DNA from: Burkholderiales bacterium
GTDB taxonomy: Bacteria > Pseudomonadota > Gammaproteobacteria > Burkholderiales > WYBJ01
NCBI GenBank assembly: GCA_020848435.1
Contig: JADLAC010000040.1
Location: 1-54,924, forward strand
DNA length: 54,924 nt
Reading direction: 5' to 3'
Shown: positions 43,281 through 52,624 of the stretch, piece by piece
How positions within the stretch are numbered: the stretch's first letter is position 1
How the letters are laid out: each line of letters opens with the position of its first letter
Made by a program: the position numbers and the translations under genes
Notes under the pieces: model-generated
Seen by the model: only the letters and a program-made list of their open reading frames with translations
Databases searched by the model: none
Told to the model about the DNA's origin: nothing

Positions 43281-44939
43281 TCAAGCGTCCAGGCCGTAGT
43301 CGCGGCGCGCGCACTGCGCCGAAATGTACCCATCGCGCAGATCGCGCAACACCAGCGCGCGGTCGCGCTCGCGCGCATCGCCGTAACCCCCGCCGCCGGC
43401 GTAGCGCACGATCAGTTGCTCGCCGGGGCGAATGGTGTCGCGCGACTTCGGATGCGGCTTGCGCCCGTCGCCGAGCTGAATCTCGACCCGCGCCCCGCAC
43501 TCGCCGCCGGCAAGGCCCAGCGGTGGGTACTTGTGGCGGTCCGATAGCAGCGAGAGGCGTAGCGGCTCGGTCGAGACCACTTCGACCACGATGTCCTGGC
43601 CCAATCCGCCGCGATATTTTCCCGCGCCGCCGGAATCAGGCCGCAGCTCCTTCTTGCGCACGATGAGCGGTGCCAGGCTCTCGAACGCCTCGATGCTGCC
43701 GGCGCCCGCGTTGGTGGGAAACGCGGTGCACGGCAAGCCGTCCTGAACCGCGCTGCCGCCCATGCCGCCGCTCGCGAACAGGATCTGCGAGAAGCGGTTG
43801 CCGCGCCGGTCGATGCCGCTGTAGACCGAGCGGGTGGTCGGCGCGCTGCCCGATTCGGCGATGACCTTGTCGGGAATCGCCTGCGCCAGGGCGCCGAATA
43901 CCACGCCGGCGAGCAGGTGCCCGGTGAGCTGGCGCGCATTGCAGGCCGCCGGGTAGCGCGGATTGAGGATGCTGCCCTCGGGGGCGTCGATCGTGATCGA
44001 GCGGTAGGAGCCTTCGTTGCGCGGGGTGAGCGGATCGAGCGCGCACTTGATCGGATACACCGTGTACGCATAGGTGTAGTTCATGACCGAGTTCAAGCCC
44101 CGATCGATCTGCTTGGACGTGCCGGCATAATCGACGCTCATGTCGGAGCCGCGCACGCGGATCGTGCACTCGATGTGGGTCTCGTCGGCGTCGAAGCCGT
44201 CGGCGTCCAGGGCGCTGTGATAGGTCCCGTCGGGCACGCTCTCGATCGCGTCGCGCATCGCGCGCTCTGCGCGCGATTGCAGCGCTTGCGACAGGCCGGT
44301 CAGATCGTCCATGCCCGCGTCGTCGAGGAATTCGTCCAGTCTGCGCGCGCACATGCGCTGCGCATTGACTTGCGCATAAAGGTCCCCCAGCACCTGGTCG
44401 GGCACGCGCACGTTGGCGAGGATGAGATCGATGAGATCGCGGTTTTCCTCGCCCTCGCGCAGGAATTTCACCGGCAGGATGCGCAGCCCTTCCTCGAACA
44501 GCTCGCGGCAGTCCGAGGACCACAGCGAGCCGCCGATATCGGGCGAATGCGCGATCGAACCCGAGAAGCCCACCAGCTTGCCGCGATGAAAGATCGGCGC
44601 GGCCATGGTGATGTCGGGCAGATGGCCGGTGGCGAGCCACGGGTCGTTGGTGATGATGCAATCGCCCGGCTTCCACTGCGCCAGTGGAATGCGCTCCAGA
44701 CACTTGCGCAGCGTCCGCGGCAGAATGCCGACGAACGACGGAATGCCGGCGGTATTCTCGGACAGCGAGTCGCCGTTGGCGTCCATCAGCACCGTGGCGA
44801 AGTCGTTCGACTCGCGCACGATGGTGGAAAACGAGGTGCGCAGCAGCGCCGCCGCCGACTCGTCGGCGATCGAGATCAGCCGGTTCCAATAGATCTCCAG
44901 CGAGACGGGATCGAACGCCGATTTGACCGATTCGGCCAT
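43281..44939 (-). CDS. Hydantoinase B/5-oxoprolinase subunit (HyuB type)
   Basis: A 552-residue B subunit. Family blocks are DPVSLEIYWNRLISIADESA, FSTIVRESNDFATVLMD, WKPGDCIITNDPWLATGHLP and FHRGKLVGFSGSIAHSPDIG. The last two contain the acidic and histidine residues that bind metal in this family. The C-terminal half holds GGAGKYRGGLGQDIVVEV and PGEQLIVRYAGGGGYGDARE. It forms a complex with the A subunit encoded 55 bp downstream. The ATG at 44939 is preceded by CCTGGAGG. A candidate promoter lies about 30 bp upstream, so the pair appears to be its own operon. Confidence 0.92.
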   Translation of the reverse strand: MAESVKSAFDPVSLEIYWNRLISIADESAAALLRTSFSTIVRESNDFATVLMDANGDSLSENTAGIPSFVGILPRTLRKCLERIPLAQWKPGDCIITNDPWLATGHLPDITMAAPIFHRGKLVGFSGSIAHSPDIGGSLWSSDCRELFEEGLRILPVKFLREGEENRDLIDLILANVRVPDQVLGDLYAQVNAQRMCARRLDEFLDDAGMDDLTGLSQALQSRAERAMRDAIESVPDGTYHSALDADGFDADETHIECTIRVRGSDMSVDYAGTSKQIDRGLNSVMNYTYAYTVYPIKCALDPLTPRNEGSYRSITIDAPEGSILNPRYPAACNARQLTGHLLAGVVFGALAQAIPDKVIAESGSAPTTRSVYSGIDRRGNRFSQILFASGGMGGSAVQDGLPCTAFPTNAGAGSIEAFESLAPLIVRKKELRPDSGGAGKYRGGLGQDIVVEVVSTEPLRLSLLSDRHKYPPLGLAGGECGARVEIQLGDGRKPHPKSRDTIRPGEQLIVRYAGGGGYGDARERDRALVLRDLRDGYISAQCARRDYGLDA

Positions 44940-44966
44940 GGCCCCTCCAGGTGTTATTGGCGCCCG

Positions 44967-44975
44967 AGTATAGCA
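44967..44975 (-). promoter_or_regulatory. Candidate extended -10 promoter for hyuB-hyuA
   Basis: On the minus strand TGCTATACT combines an extended -10 (TGn) with the good hexamer TATACT, 28 bp before the HyuB start. No convincing -35 is seen at normal spacing. The short gap after the EamA gene stop makes this the only space for a separate promoter. Confidence 0.4.
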
Positions 44976-44988
44976 GCGCAGCTCCTTG

Positions 44989-45828
44989 CTACGACTTGAG
45001 CAGCGCGATCCCGGCGACGACCACGCAGGCGCCCGCGATGCGCTGGCGCCCGAACGGCTCCTTCAGCAGCATGGCGCCGAGGATCGCGGCAAAGATGACG
45101 GAAGTCTCGCGCACGGCGGCGACCGCGGCTACCGGCGCCCGCGTCATCGCCCACAGCGCGATCAGGTACGCCGCGACGCTCAAGCCCCCGCCTAGCAGCG
45201 CGCGCCACCAGCGCAGGCGCAAATGCGCCCGCACGCTTGTCCGGCGCTGAGCGATGACGATGACGACATACGGCATCGCCGTCACGAAGAACAGCCATAA
45301 GCCGTAGCTCGCGGCATTGCCCGCGCGGCGCACGCCGGTGCCATCGATGAGCGTGTAAGCGGCGATCAAGCCCGCGTTGCACAAGGCGTAGGCTATGGCA
45401 CGCCGCTGCCCCTCGCGTAACACGCGCCGAACGCCGCCGATCCACAGTATGCCGATGCTGATGGTGGCGACCCCGATCCAGAGTAGCGGCGAGGCAGGAT
45501 CATCGAGCACATAGGCGCCGAAGCAGGCGACCAGCAACGGCGGCAGGCCGCGCATCAGCGGATAGGCGAGGCTCAAATCGCCATGGCGGTAGGCGGCCGC
45601 CAGGGTGGCGAAGTAGACCTGATGGACGATCCAGGAGGCCGCGAGATTGGGCCAGCTCGATGGCTGCGGCAAGGGCACCGCGAGCAGCAACGGCGCGGCG
45701 ATCAGCGCTGCCGAGCCCGCCACCAGTGCGGTATCGAGGCCAACGTCGCGGCTCGACTTCACCAGCGCGTTCCAGAGCGCGTGCATGAGCGCGGCGGCCA
45801 GCACCAGCGCGGTGACTTCGAGCGACAT
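44989..45828 (-). CDS. EamA-family drug/metabolite transporter
   Basis: A 279-residue DMT-superfamily inner-membrane permease with about ten hydrophobic helices in two EamA repeats. The first repeat begins LVLAAALMHALWNALVKSSR, whose LMHALWNA pattern is typical of the family start. The second contains GLSVAAYLIALWAMTRAPVA and IFAAILGAMLLKEPFGRQRI, the usual EamA end. It may export or import amino acids or related metabolites. It is on the same strand as HyuB but just upstream of it, so it may be co-transcribed with the hydantoinase pair. Confidence 0.9.
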   Translation of the reverse strand: MSLEVTALVLAAALMHALWNALVKSSRDVGLDTALVAGSAALIAAPLLLAVPLPQPSSWPNLAASWIVHQVYFATLAAAYRHGDLSLAYPLMRGLPPLLVACFGAYVLDDPASPLLWIGVATISIGILWIGGVRRVLREGQRRAIAYALCNAGLIAAYTLIDGTGVRRAGNAASYGLWLFFVTAMPYVVIVIAQRRTSVRAHLRLRWWRALLGGGLSVAAYLIALWAMTRAPVAAVAAVRETSVIFAAILGAMLLKEPFGRQRIAGACVVVAGIALLKS

Positions 45829-45942
45829 CAGGCGCTGCCGGCCTTGCCTGGGTCAGTTGCCGGGGTCACAGATGCCGGGGTCTTGCAGGTTGCACGCGGG
45901 GCGTATCCCGCCGTGCCCCGGACTGCCAGGACTGCCCGCGGC

Positions 45943-47061
45943 TCAGGCAGCCAAGGCATCGAGCGGGTCGATCGCGCTATAGCCGAGCGCCGCCGCCACC
46001 TCGTGGTTGGTGACCTTGCCGCGATGGACGTTCAGCCCGGCGCGCAGGTGCGCATTCGCGCGCAGCGCCTTTCGATAGCCCTGTTCGGCCAGGGCGAGCA
46101 CGTGCGGCAGGGTCGCGTTGTTGAGCGCGTAGGTGGAGGTTCGCGGCACTGCCCCCGGCATGTTGGTCACGCAGTAATGGACCACGCCGCCGACCACGTA
46201 CGTGGGATCGGCGTGCGTCGTCGGGCGCGAGGTTTCGATGCACCCGCCCTGGTCGATCGAGACGTCCACGATCACCGCACCGGGCTTCATGCGCGCGACC
46301 AGCGCCGCCGACACCAGCTTGGGGGCGGCTGCGCCGGGGATGAGCACAGCGCCGATCACCAGGTCGGCCGCGCTGACCTGGCGCTCGATGTTGTCCTGGT
46401 TGGAGTACACCGTCACGACGCGTGCACCGAGCAGCCGATCGATCCGGCGCAGCACTTCGATATCGCGGTCGATGACGACGACCTGGGCGCCGCTGCCCAC
46501 GGCAATCTGCGCGGCGTTGAATCCGACCACGCCGCCGCCCAGGACGGCGATGCGCGCCGGCGGCACGCCGGGAACGCCGCCGAGCAGGATGCCCATGCCG
46601 CCGTGCTCGCGCTCCAGGCAACGCGCGCCCGCTTGCACGCTCATGCGCCCGGCCACTTCGGACATCGGCGCGAGCAGCGGCAGGCCGCCGCCGGACGCGG
46701 TGACCGTCTCGTAGGCGATGCAGGTGGCGCCCGAGGCGACCAGCGCGCGCGTCTGCTCGGCGTCGGGCGCGAGATGCAGATAGGTGAACAGCACCTGAGT
46801 GTCACGCAACAGCGCCCGCTCGCGCGCCTGGGGTTCCTTTACCTTCACGATCAGCTCGGCGCGCGCGAAGATCTCCTCGGCGTTCGAGGCGATGATCGCG
46901 CCGGCGCGCTCGTAGTCGGCATCGGCGGCACTGATCCCGATGCCGGCGCCGGTCTCCATCAGCACCTGGTGGCCGCGCGTGGTCAGCTCGCGCACGCTCG
47001 AAGGCGTGAGGCCCACGCGATACTCGTGGGTCTTGATCTCCTTAGGCACGCCGACCAGCAT
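45943..47061 (-). CDS. ald: Alanine dehydrogenase
   Basis: A 372-residue NAD-dependent L-alanine dehydrogenase: L-alanine + NAD + H2O to pyruvate + ammonia + NADH. The family start [20 protein letters not shown] is present, as are KVKEPQ (substrate lysine) and FTYLHLAPD (catalytic histidine). The Rossmann fold is [20 protein letters not shown] at about residue 168. The length equals that of bacterial Ald (about 370). It lies 3 bp after the PhnZ-like HD gene and so is the third gene of the operon Na/Pi cotransporter - HD oxygenase - Ald. Some Ald enzymes also aminate glyoxylate to glycine, which may matter if the HD protein makes glycine. Confidence 0.93.
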   Translation of the reverse strand: MLVGVPKEIKTHEYRVGLTPSSVRELTTRGHQVLMETGAGIGISAADADYERAGAIIASNAEEIFARAELIVKVKEPQARERALLRDTQVLFTYLHLAPDAEQTRALVASGATCIAYETVTASGGGLPLLAPMSEVAGRMSVQAGARCLEREHGGMGILLGGVPGVPPARIAVLGGGVVGFNAAQIAVGSGAQVVVIDRDIEVLRRIDRLLGARVVTVYSNQDNIERQVSAADLVIGAVLIPGAAAPKLVSAALVARMKPGAVIVDVSIDQGGCIETSRPTTHADPTYVVGGVVHYCVTNMPGAVPRTSTYALNNATLPHVLALAEQGYRKALRANAHLRAGLNVHRGKVTNHEVAAALGYSAIDPLDALAA

Positions 47062-47064
47062 GGC

Positions 47065-47634
47065 TCAGCCCCCCGCCGCCTGCGAAGCGAGCGCGTGTTG
47101 CGGCAATGCGCAGGCGTGCATCACGGCCGCGAAATGCTCGAGGCTCGGCGTCGCAAACCGGGTGCCACGCGCCTGGTCGTCCCACATGCGCAGATTCACC
47201 GCGTCCAGCGCGTAAGGCTCGCGCATGAACGCGCGCGCCTGGCCGAAGGAAAACGCACCGCCCTGGCGTTCGAGCGAGGCTTTCGCTTCGGCCGAGAGCA
47301 ATTGCGCATAGCCCGCGCGGCCGTAGCACAGGTAGCGCTTGGCATCGACGTGCAAGCCGATGGGATCGGTGACCGCGACGCCGAACAGTCCGTCCAGGGC
47401 GCGCGCAGCGTGCAAGCCGTGCGCGTCGGCCGAATCGGGCATCCCTTCGAGCAGCAGGTGGCCGAGATCGTGCAGCAGGCAGGCGCAGACCAGCTCGTGG
47501 CGCGCGCCCGCTTTCTCGGCGAGCCATGCCGTTTGCAGCGCGTGCTGGGTATGGCTCAGCGGCGCATCCTCGAACAGCCGCGCGCCGCGGGACTCGAACA
47601 GCCGGCAAATCGTGGGGATCGTGAGCGTGCTCAT
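47065..47634 (-). CDS. PhnZ-like HD-domain oxygenase
   Basis: A 189-residue HD-domain protein of the phosphonate-degradation oxygenase type (PhnZ/TmpB-like), cytosolic, expected to hold a mixed-valence di-iron site. By comparison with PhnZ from memory, all six ligands are present: H31, H55-D56, H72, H95 and D152. H59 and K99 (LHVDAKRYL) also match, and LRMWDDQA is close to the family LRRWDD. The residues that correspond to PhnZ Y24 and E27 are F21 and A24, so the gate and amine-recognition side is changed. The start overlaps the Na/Pi cotransporter stop by 4 bp. No PhnY-type hydroxylase gene is in the window. The phosphate transporter neighbour supports organophosphonate cleavage. Confidence 0.82.
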   Translation of the reverse strand: MSTLTIPTICRLFESRGARLFEDAPLSHTQHALQTAWLAEKAGARHELVCACLLHDLGHLLLEGMPDSADAHGLHAARALDGLFGVAVTDPIGLHVDAKRYLCYGRAGYAQLLSAEAKASLERQGGAFSFGQARAFMREPYALDAVNLRMWDDQARGTRFATPSLEHFAAVMHACALPQHALASQAAGG

Positions 47635-49373
47635 GGCTGGGGCTTGGGCTGGGTGGGATCGGTGATGGATTCGACGATGGGCGTGCCGGCGTTCGCGCGC
47701 GCTCGGTGCGCACGTGGCGGCATTACCGGCTCCGGCTCGGCCTTGAGCCGGCTGCGCGAGAGCACCCCGGCGCTTTCCAGGATGGGATAGGCGACCGAGC
47801 ACAGATGCGAGTTGATGCGTTTCATCTCGCTGATGAGATCGAGGTGCAGCGAGCTGGTTTCGATGCTCTCGGGCGTATTCCAGGCGAGCCGCTGCAAATG
47901 GGTATCGGCAAAGGCGAGCTCGCGCTCCCTGAACTCGACTTTCTGCGCGATCAGCGCCTGCGCGCCCTTGAGATCGCCGTTCAAGAACACGCTCATCGCA
48001 AGCCGCAGGTTCGCGACCAGGCGTTCGTGCAGCTCTACGATCTCGGCCATGCCGGCCTCGGAGAAGCTCGCACCGCGCTTGATCAGCTTGTCTTCGAGGT
48101 CGCGCAGTATGCGCTCCACGCCGTCGCCGATCTGCTCCATGTTGATGGTGAAGGAGACGATGTCGGTCCAGCGCCGGCTTTCCTGTTCTTCCAGCGCCTC
48201 GCGGCTGATCTGCGTGAGGTAGAGCTTGACCGCGGTGTACAGCTCATCGACGGTATCGTCCATTTCGCGCAGGCGGCGCGACAAGTCGCGGTCCTTGCGC
48301 CGAATCACGTCCATGACCCCGACCAGCATCGCTTCCACGGTATCGGCGATGCGCATCGCCTCGCGGGCCGCGCACGAGATCGCAAGCCCGGGTGTGTCGA
48401 GCGCAACCGGGTCGAGGTGGCGCGGCCGCGCCGGGTCGTCGTATTTTGGCCGCGACGGCAGCAAGCGTTCGGTGAGCCGCGCGATCGGCTCGGTGGCCGC
48501 GATGAAGCCCATGGCGAGCGCGACATTGAACAACAGGTGGAAGTCGACCGTGAGCCGCTGCGGGTCGGGGTCGATCGCGCTGAGCGCGGCGGTGATCGCG
48601 CCGATGAAAGGCGCGAGCAGCAGGCAGCCGGCGAGCTTGAAGACGAAGTTGCCCAAGGGAATGCGCCGCACCTCGGGGGCGGCGCGCGCGGTGGTGAGCA
48701 GGGCGAGCAGGCCGGCGCCCAGATTCGCGCCCAGCACCAGCGACAGCGCCACTTCGGGCGAAATGATGCTCGATGCGGCCAGCGTCGCCGTGAGCAGTAC
48801 GACCGCGAGGCTCGAGTACGACACGATGGTCACGATCGCCGCGAACACCATGTCGAGCAGCACGTCGCCGGACAAGGTGGCGAAGAGCGTCTTCACTCCC
48901 GCATTGGCCGTGAGCGGCCGGGTGGTTTCGAGGATCAATTGCAGCGCGAGAATGATGAGACCGAAGCCGATGGCGACGCGCCCGAGCCGCCCGGCAGTCG
49001 TATTCTGGCGCGACAGAAAAAGCATCACCCCCAAGAGGATGAGCAGCGGCGAGAGCCACGACAGATCGAGCGAAAAGAGCTGCACCACGACGCTCGTGCC
49101 GACATCGGCACCGAGCACGATGGCAAGCGCGGGTGCGGTCGCGATGAGCCCCTGGCCGACGAAGGAGCTGGCGATGAGTGTGGTGGCGGTGGAGCTTTGC
49201 AACAGGCTCGTCACCGCGACGCCGGCGAACAGGGCCGAGAAGCGATTGCGCACGCTGCTTGCCAGCACGCGGCGCAGGTTCGCGCCGTAAACCCGCAGCA
49301 ACCCGGTGCGCACGATGTGGGTGCCCCACACCAGCAACGCGACGGCTGCCAGCAGGCCGAGCAGCGTCTTCAC
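47631..49373 (-). CDS. Na/Pi cotransporter family protein with PhoU-like tail
   Basis: A 580-residue inner-membrane protein. Two inverted Na/Pi repeats are visible: SLLQSSTATTLIASSFVGQG with the QSS motif in the first and ISPEVALSLVLGANLGAGLL in the second. About eight hydrophobic helices precede residue 310. The remainder is a cytoplasmic helical PhoU-like domain (DRDLSRRLREMDDTVDELYT and EQIGDGVERILRDLEDKLIK). The start is GTG (KTLLGLLAAVALLVWGTHIV follows). It imports or exports inorganic phosphate with sodium. It is the first gene of an operon with the PhnZ-like oxygenase (4-bp overlap) and alanine dehydrogenase. Confidence 0.9.
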   Translation of the reverse strand: MKTLLGLLAAVALLVWGTHIVRTGLLRVYGANLRRVLASSVRNRFSALFAGVAVTSLLQSSTATTLIASSFVGQGLIATAPALAIVLGADVGTSVVVQLFSLDLSWLSPLLILLGVMLFLSRQNTTAGRLGRVAIGFGLIILALQLILETTRPLTANAGVKTLFATLSGDVLLDMVFAAIVTIVSYSSLAVVLLTATLAASSIISPEVALSLVLGANLGAGLLALLTTARAAPEVRRIPLGNFVFKLAGCLLLAPFIGAITAALSAIDPDPQRLTVDFHLLFNVALAMGFIAATEPIARLTERLLPSRPKYDDPARPRHLDPVALDTPGLAISCAAREAMRIADTVEAMLVGVMDVIRRKDRDLSRRLREMDDTVDELYTAVKLYLTQISREALEEQESRRWTDIVSFTINMEQIGDGVERILRDLEDKLIKRGASFSEAGMAEIVELHERLVANLRLAMSVFLNGDLKGAQALIAQKVEFRERELAFADTHLQRLAWNTPESIETSSLHLDLISEMKRINSHLCSVAYPILESAGVLSRSRLKAEPEPVMPPRAHRARANAGTPIVESITDPTQPKPQP

Positions 49374-49710
49374 GGCCCGGGCACGAGCACCAGGGGAGCG
49401 TGTTCAGCGGCTATGTTCATGAATTGATTGGATCACCCGTGTCATATATTGTCAACGGCGAGCACCGTTGCGCGGCTTTCGCGCGCTGCGCGGATGCGAT
49501 CATCGACGTCGGTTCCGGCGCCGGATCATGAACGGGTTCGATGCGCCGGCCCGGCCGGGCTCGAGCGTGCTCGGCTGGTAGAATCCGACTCCCGCAGCGA
49601 TTGGCCGCTCGCTTCGGTGGCTGGGCGGCCGGTCGATTCGCTTGCTGTGTCCCGGTGCCTGCATTCATGTCGTTGTGCTCAACCTTGTCGCGCGCGAGCG
49701 CGCTCCAAGC
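49374..49710. promoter_or_regulatory. Divergent intergenic region; candidate TAGAAT -10 for the RNase II-like gene
   Basis: A 337-bp gap between the divergent Na/Pi cotransporter and RNase II-like genes. On the plus strand TGGTAGAAT at 49576-49584 is an extended -10 with the hexamer TAGAAT, common in betaproteobacteria. It would give a leader of about 120 nt before 49711. No -35 stands out. CATATATTG near 49442 is the most AT-rich spot and may serve the minus-strand gene. I found no RNA gene here. Confidence 0.35.
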
Positions 49711-51558
49711 ATGAACGTGCTGTTCGAAGAGCAGGGCGAATTCAAGCTCGGCACGGTGCTGGCGGACAACGCCGCCTCGCTGCAGGTCGAAACCGCCTCG
49801 GGCAAGCGCACCAAGGTCAAGGCCGCGAACGTGCTGCTGCGCTTCGATCACGCAGCCGCGCTTGCCGGCTTCATGCCGCAAGCGCAGGCGCTCGCCGCCG
49901 CGATCGATCTCGACTTCCTGTGGCAATGCTGCGGGCCGGACGAATTCGACTTCCAGTCGCTGGCGCAGGAGTATTACGGCCGCGCGCCGGCGCCGCTCGA
50001 GGCGGCCGCGTTGCTGCTCAAGCTGCACGGCGCGCCGATGTACTTCTACCGCCGCGGCAAAGGGCGCTTCAAGGCGGCGCCGCAGGAAGCGTTACGCGCG
50101 GCGCTCGCCGCCGTGGAGCGCAAACAGCGCCAGGCCGAGCAGCAGCAGCGCTATTTCGAGCAGTTGAGCGCGGGTCGGCTGCCGGCGGAATTCGAACCGC
50201 TGCGCGAGCGGCTGCTGTATAGACCCGACCGCAACACCATCGAAGCGAAAGCGCTCGACAGCGCATGCGAAGCGCTCAAGCTTTCGCCGGCCCGCGTGTT
50301 CGAGCGCTGCGGGGCGCTGCCGTCGAGCGCGCAATACCACCTGGGCCATTTCCTGTTCGAGAATTTTCCTGAAGGTGCGGGCTTTGCGCCCCTGCCGCCG
50401 CCGGGACTGCCGGCCGATCTGCCCGCGGCCGGCGCGGCGGCCTATAGCATCGACGATGCCGCGACCACCGAGATCGACGATGCGTTCTCGGTGATTCGGC
50501 GCCCCGATGGTGGCCTGCGCGTCGGGGTTCACATCGCTGCGCCGGCGCTGGGGATCGCGATCGATTCGCCGCTCGACCAGGTGGCTCGCCGGCGACTGTC
50601 GACGGTCTACATGCCGGGGGGCAAGATCACCATGCTGCCGCCCGAGGCGATCGAGCGCTATACCTTGCTCGCCGGCAAAGCGGTGCCAGCACTCTCCTTT
50701 TATGCGGAGGTCTCGCCCCAATTCGAGATCCTCGGCACCGAGTCGAGAATCGAATCGGTATACATCGAGGGCAACTTGCGCCATGACGCGCTCGATGGCG
50801 TCTTTGACGCCGCCGCGGTCGAACGCGGCCACGTCGAGCACGCGTTCGGTTCCGAGCTGCTCGCGCTACACCGGCTCGCCGAGCGCCTGGAGGGCGCACG
50901 CGGCAAGGCCGAGCCCCAGCGCGAGCCGCGTGCCGAGTACGACTTTCACGTCGCGGATGAGCGGATCGAAATCACCGAGCGACGCCGGGGCGCGCCGATC
51001 GACAAGGTCGTCTCCGAGCTGATGATCCTGGTCAACAGCCGCTGGGGTCAACTGCTCGACCAGCACGATCGGGCGGGCATTTTTCGCGCGCAGCGCGAGG
51101 GCAAGGTCAAGCTCGCCACCGTCGCGTCGCCGCACCAGGGCTTGGGCGTCGCCCATTACGTCTGGGCGAGCTCGCCCTTGCGGCGCTACGTGGACCTCAT
51201 CAATCAACGCCAGATCGTGGCCCTCGTGCGGGCCGAGCCGCCGCCGTATCCGCGGAACAGCGAGGCTTTGTACGCCGCCATGCGGGCTTTCGAGCTCACC
51301 TACGACGTCTATGCTGAGTTCCAGCGCCGCATGGAGCGCTACTGGTGTCTGCGCTGGATCATGCAAGAGAACATCGCCAGCGTGTCCGCGCGCGTACTGC
51401 GCGAGAACCTCGTGCGCCTGGAGCGCCTGCCGCTGGTGGTGCGCGTGCCCTCGGCGCCGGATCTGCCGGCCGGCAGCCGGGTCGAGCTCGCCGTTGGCGC
51501 GATCGATCTGATCGAGCTGAGCGTCGAGCTCGAGTTTCGCGAGCGGCTCGCGGCCTGA
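49711..51558 (+). CDS. Ribonuclease II family (RNB-domain) exoribonuclease
   Basis: A 615-residue RNB-family 3'-5' exoribonuclease. After an N-terminal winged or cold-shock-like region the RNB domain starts with AYSIDDAATTEIDDAFSVIR, which carries the clustered catalytic aspartates that hold magnesium. The domain ends with SSPLRRYVDLINQRQIVALV, the family signature (SPxRRYxDLxxQ). The C-terminal S1-like region is short (RVPSAPDLPAGSRVELAVGA). It processes or degrades single-stranded RNA in the cytoplasm. The ATG at 49711 gives MNVLFEEQGEFKLGTV. It begins the conserved betaproteobacterial order RNB - tonB-like - aroE - mtgA. Confidence 0.92.
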   Translation: MNVLFEEQGEFKLGTVLADNAASLQVETASGKRTKVKAANVLLRFDHAAALAGFMPQAQALAAAIDLDFLWQCCGPDEFDFQSLAQEYYGRAPAPLEAAALLLKLHGAPMYFYRRGKGRFKAAPQEALRAALAAVERKQRQAEQQQRYFEQLSAGRLPAEFEPLRERLLYRPDRNTIEAKALDSACEALKLSPARVFERCGALPSSAQYHLGHFLFENFPEGAGFAPLPPPGLPADLPAAGAAAYSIDDAATTEIDDAFSVIRRPDGGLRVGVHIAAPALGIAIDSPLDQVARRRLSTVYMPGGKITMLPPEAIERYTLLAGKAVPALSFYAEVSPQFEILGTESRIESVYIEGNLRHDALDGVFDAAAVERGHVEHAFGSELLALHRLAERLEGARGKAEPQREPRAEYDFHVADERIEITERRRGAPIDKVVSELMILVNSRWGQLLDQHDRAGIFRAQREGKVKLATVASPHQGLGVAHYVWASSPLRRYVDLINQRQIVALVRAEPPPYPRNSEALYAAMRAFELTYDVYAEFQRRMERYWCLRWIMQENIASVSARVLRENLVRLERLPLVVRVPSAPDLPAGSRVELAVGAIDLIELSVELEFRERLAA

Positions 51559-51655
51559 GGCGCGCGTTGCGCAAAAACCTCAACCGGGGCGCCGTGCGTA
51601 GGTCTCAACGTCCTGTTTGCCAAGTCGTTTGTATGACGAAGCGGACGATGTTCCG

Positions 51656-51661
51656 TACAAT
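51656..51661 (+). promoter_or_regulatory. Candidate -10 immediately before the tonB-like start
   Basis: TACAAT ends only 6 bp before the ATG at 51668, so a transcript from it would begin at or next to the start codon and be leaderless. No Shine-Dalgarno sequence is found in CGTACAATGCCGCC. The -35 is unclear (TTGTAT is 21 bp away, GTATGA 19 bp). Confidence 0.3.
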
Positions 51662-51667
51662 GCCGCC

Positions 51668-52603
51668 ATGGAACAACTGGCCAAGCGGGTCGCGCCGCCA
51701 GCATTCGATTTGAGCTCGCTCGGGGACTGGAGCGCGGCGCTGCTGCGGCGCGATCCCCAGACGCGTTTCCAGGCGGCGTTGCTGCTGTCCTTGCTGCTGC
51801 ACTTGTTCGTCGTCGTCGGGGTCAGCGTGCGAGCGCCTGAGCGCAGCGTCGATGTGACCCATGCGCCGCTCATGGTGGATCTGGTCAACAGCCGCACCGC
51901 GGCCGCGCCGCAGAAGGCCGAGATCCTCGCCCAGGCGAATCTCGATGGCGGCGGCAACACGGACGCGGATCGGCGCGCCAAGAGTCCGCTGCCGATGGTG
52001 AAGCGGCACGACCCCGAGCCCGACGTGGCGGTGAAGACCCGCACGGTCCCGGCCGAGCAGCTCCCCGCGCCGCGGGTCATGACCCAATCGAGCGAGCCGG
52101 CGGCCGCGGTCGCGCCGCCCGAAGTGCGGCCCCAGACCGAACCGCAACCCGAGCCCGCGCCACCGAGCGCCGCCGATCTCATCAACAGCAGCCGCGAAAT
52201 GGTCCAGCTCCAGGCGCACATCAACCGCAGCCTCGATGCCTACCAGAAGCGGCCGCGCCGCACCTTCATCGGCGCTCGCGCCAAGGAATTTCGCTTTTCG
52301 CGCTACATCGAGGATTGGCGCACGAAGATCGAGCGCGTCGGCGAGATGAACTATCCCGCCGCGGCGCGCGGGATCTACGGCAACTTGCAAGTCTCGGTAT
52401 CGATCCGCGCCGACGGTAGCCTGGAAGGCGCCGAGATCAGCCGCTCGTCGGGCAGAAAGGTGTTGGACGAGGCGGCCATCCGCATCGTGCGCCTCGCCTC
52501 GCCGTTCGCGCCTTTCCCGCCCGACATCGCCCAGGACACCGACATACTGAGCATCACGCGCACCTGGAGCTTCACCCGCGCCGACCAGTTCCAGGCGGAA
52601 TGA
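51668..52603 (+). CDS. TonB-family energy transducer
   Basis: A 311-residue TonB-like protein. A single transmembrane helix lies at about 40-57 (AALLLSLLLHLFVVVGVSV) after a cytoplasmic N-tail. The periplasmic linker is rich in Pro, Glu and Ala (EPQPEPAPPSAAD). The C-terminal TonB domain is AARGIYGNLQVSVSIRADGS followed by SGRKVLDEAAIRIVRLASPF, the usual beta-alpha-beta element. It couples proton-motive force via ExbB/ExbD to outer-membrane receptors, or serves as a periplasmic adaptor; no exbBD is here. It precedes aroE by 21 bp, a gene order common in betaproteobacteria. Confidence 0.9.
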   Translation: MEQLAKRVAPPAFDLSSLGDWSAALLRRDPQTRFQAALLLSLLLHLFVVVGVSVRAPERSVDVTHAPLMVDLVNSRTAAAPQKAEILAQANLDGGGNTDADRRAKSPLPMVKRHDPEPDVAVKTRTVPAEQLPAPRVMTQSSEPAAAVAPPEVRPQTEPQPEPAPPSAADLINSSREMVQLQAHINRSLDAYQKRPRRTFIGARAKEFRFSRYIEDWRTKIERVGEMNYPAAARGIYGNLQVSVSIRADGSLEGAEISRSSGRKVLDEAAIRIVRLASPFAPFPPDIAQDTDILSITRTWSFTRADQFQAE

Positions 52604-52624
52604 AAAGAACCAGCCCGGCTCCTC

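Noticed and set aside
43281..45828. Acetone or acetophenone carboxylase operon
   Set aside because: No small gamma subunit or third subunit gene lies next to the HyuA/HyuB pair, so a hydantoinase/oxoprolinase pair is the simpler call.
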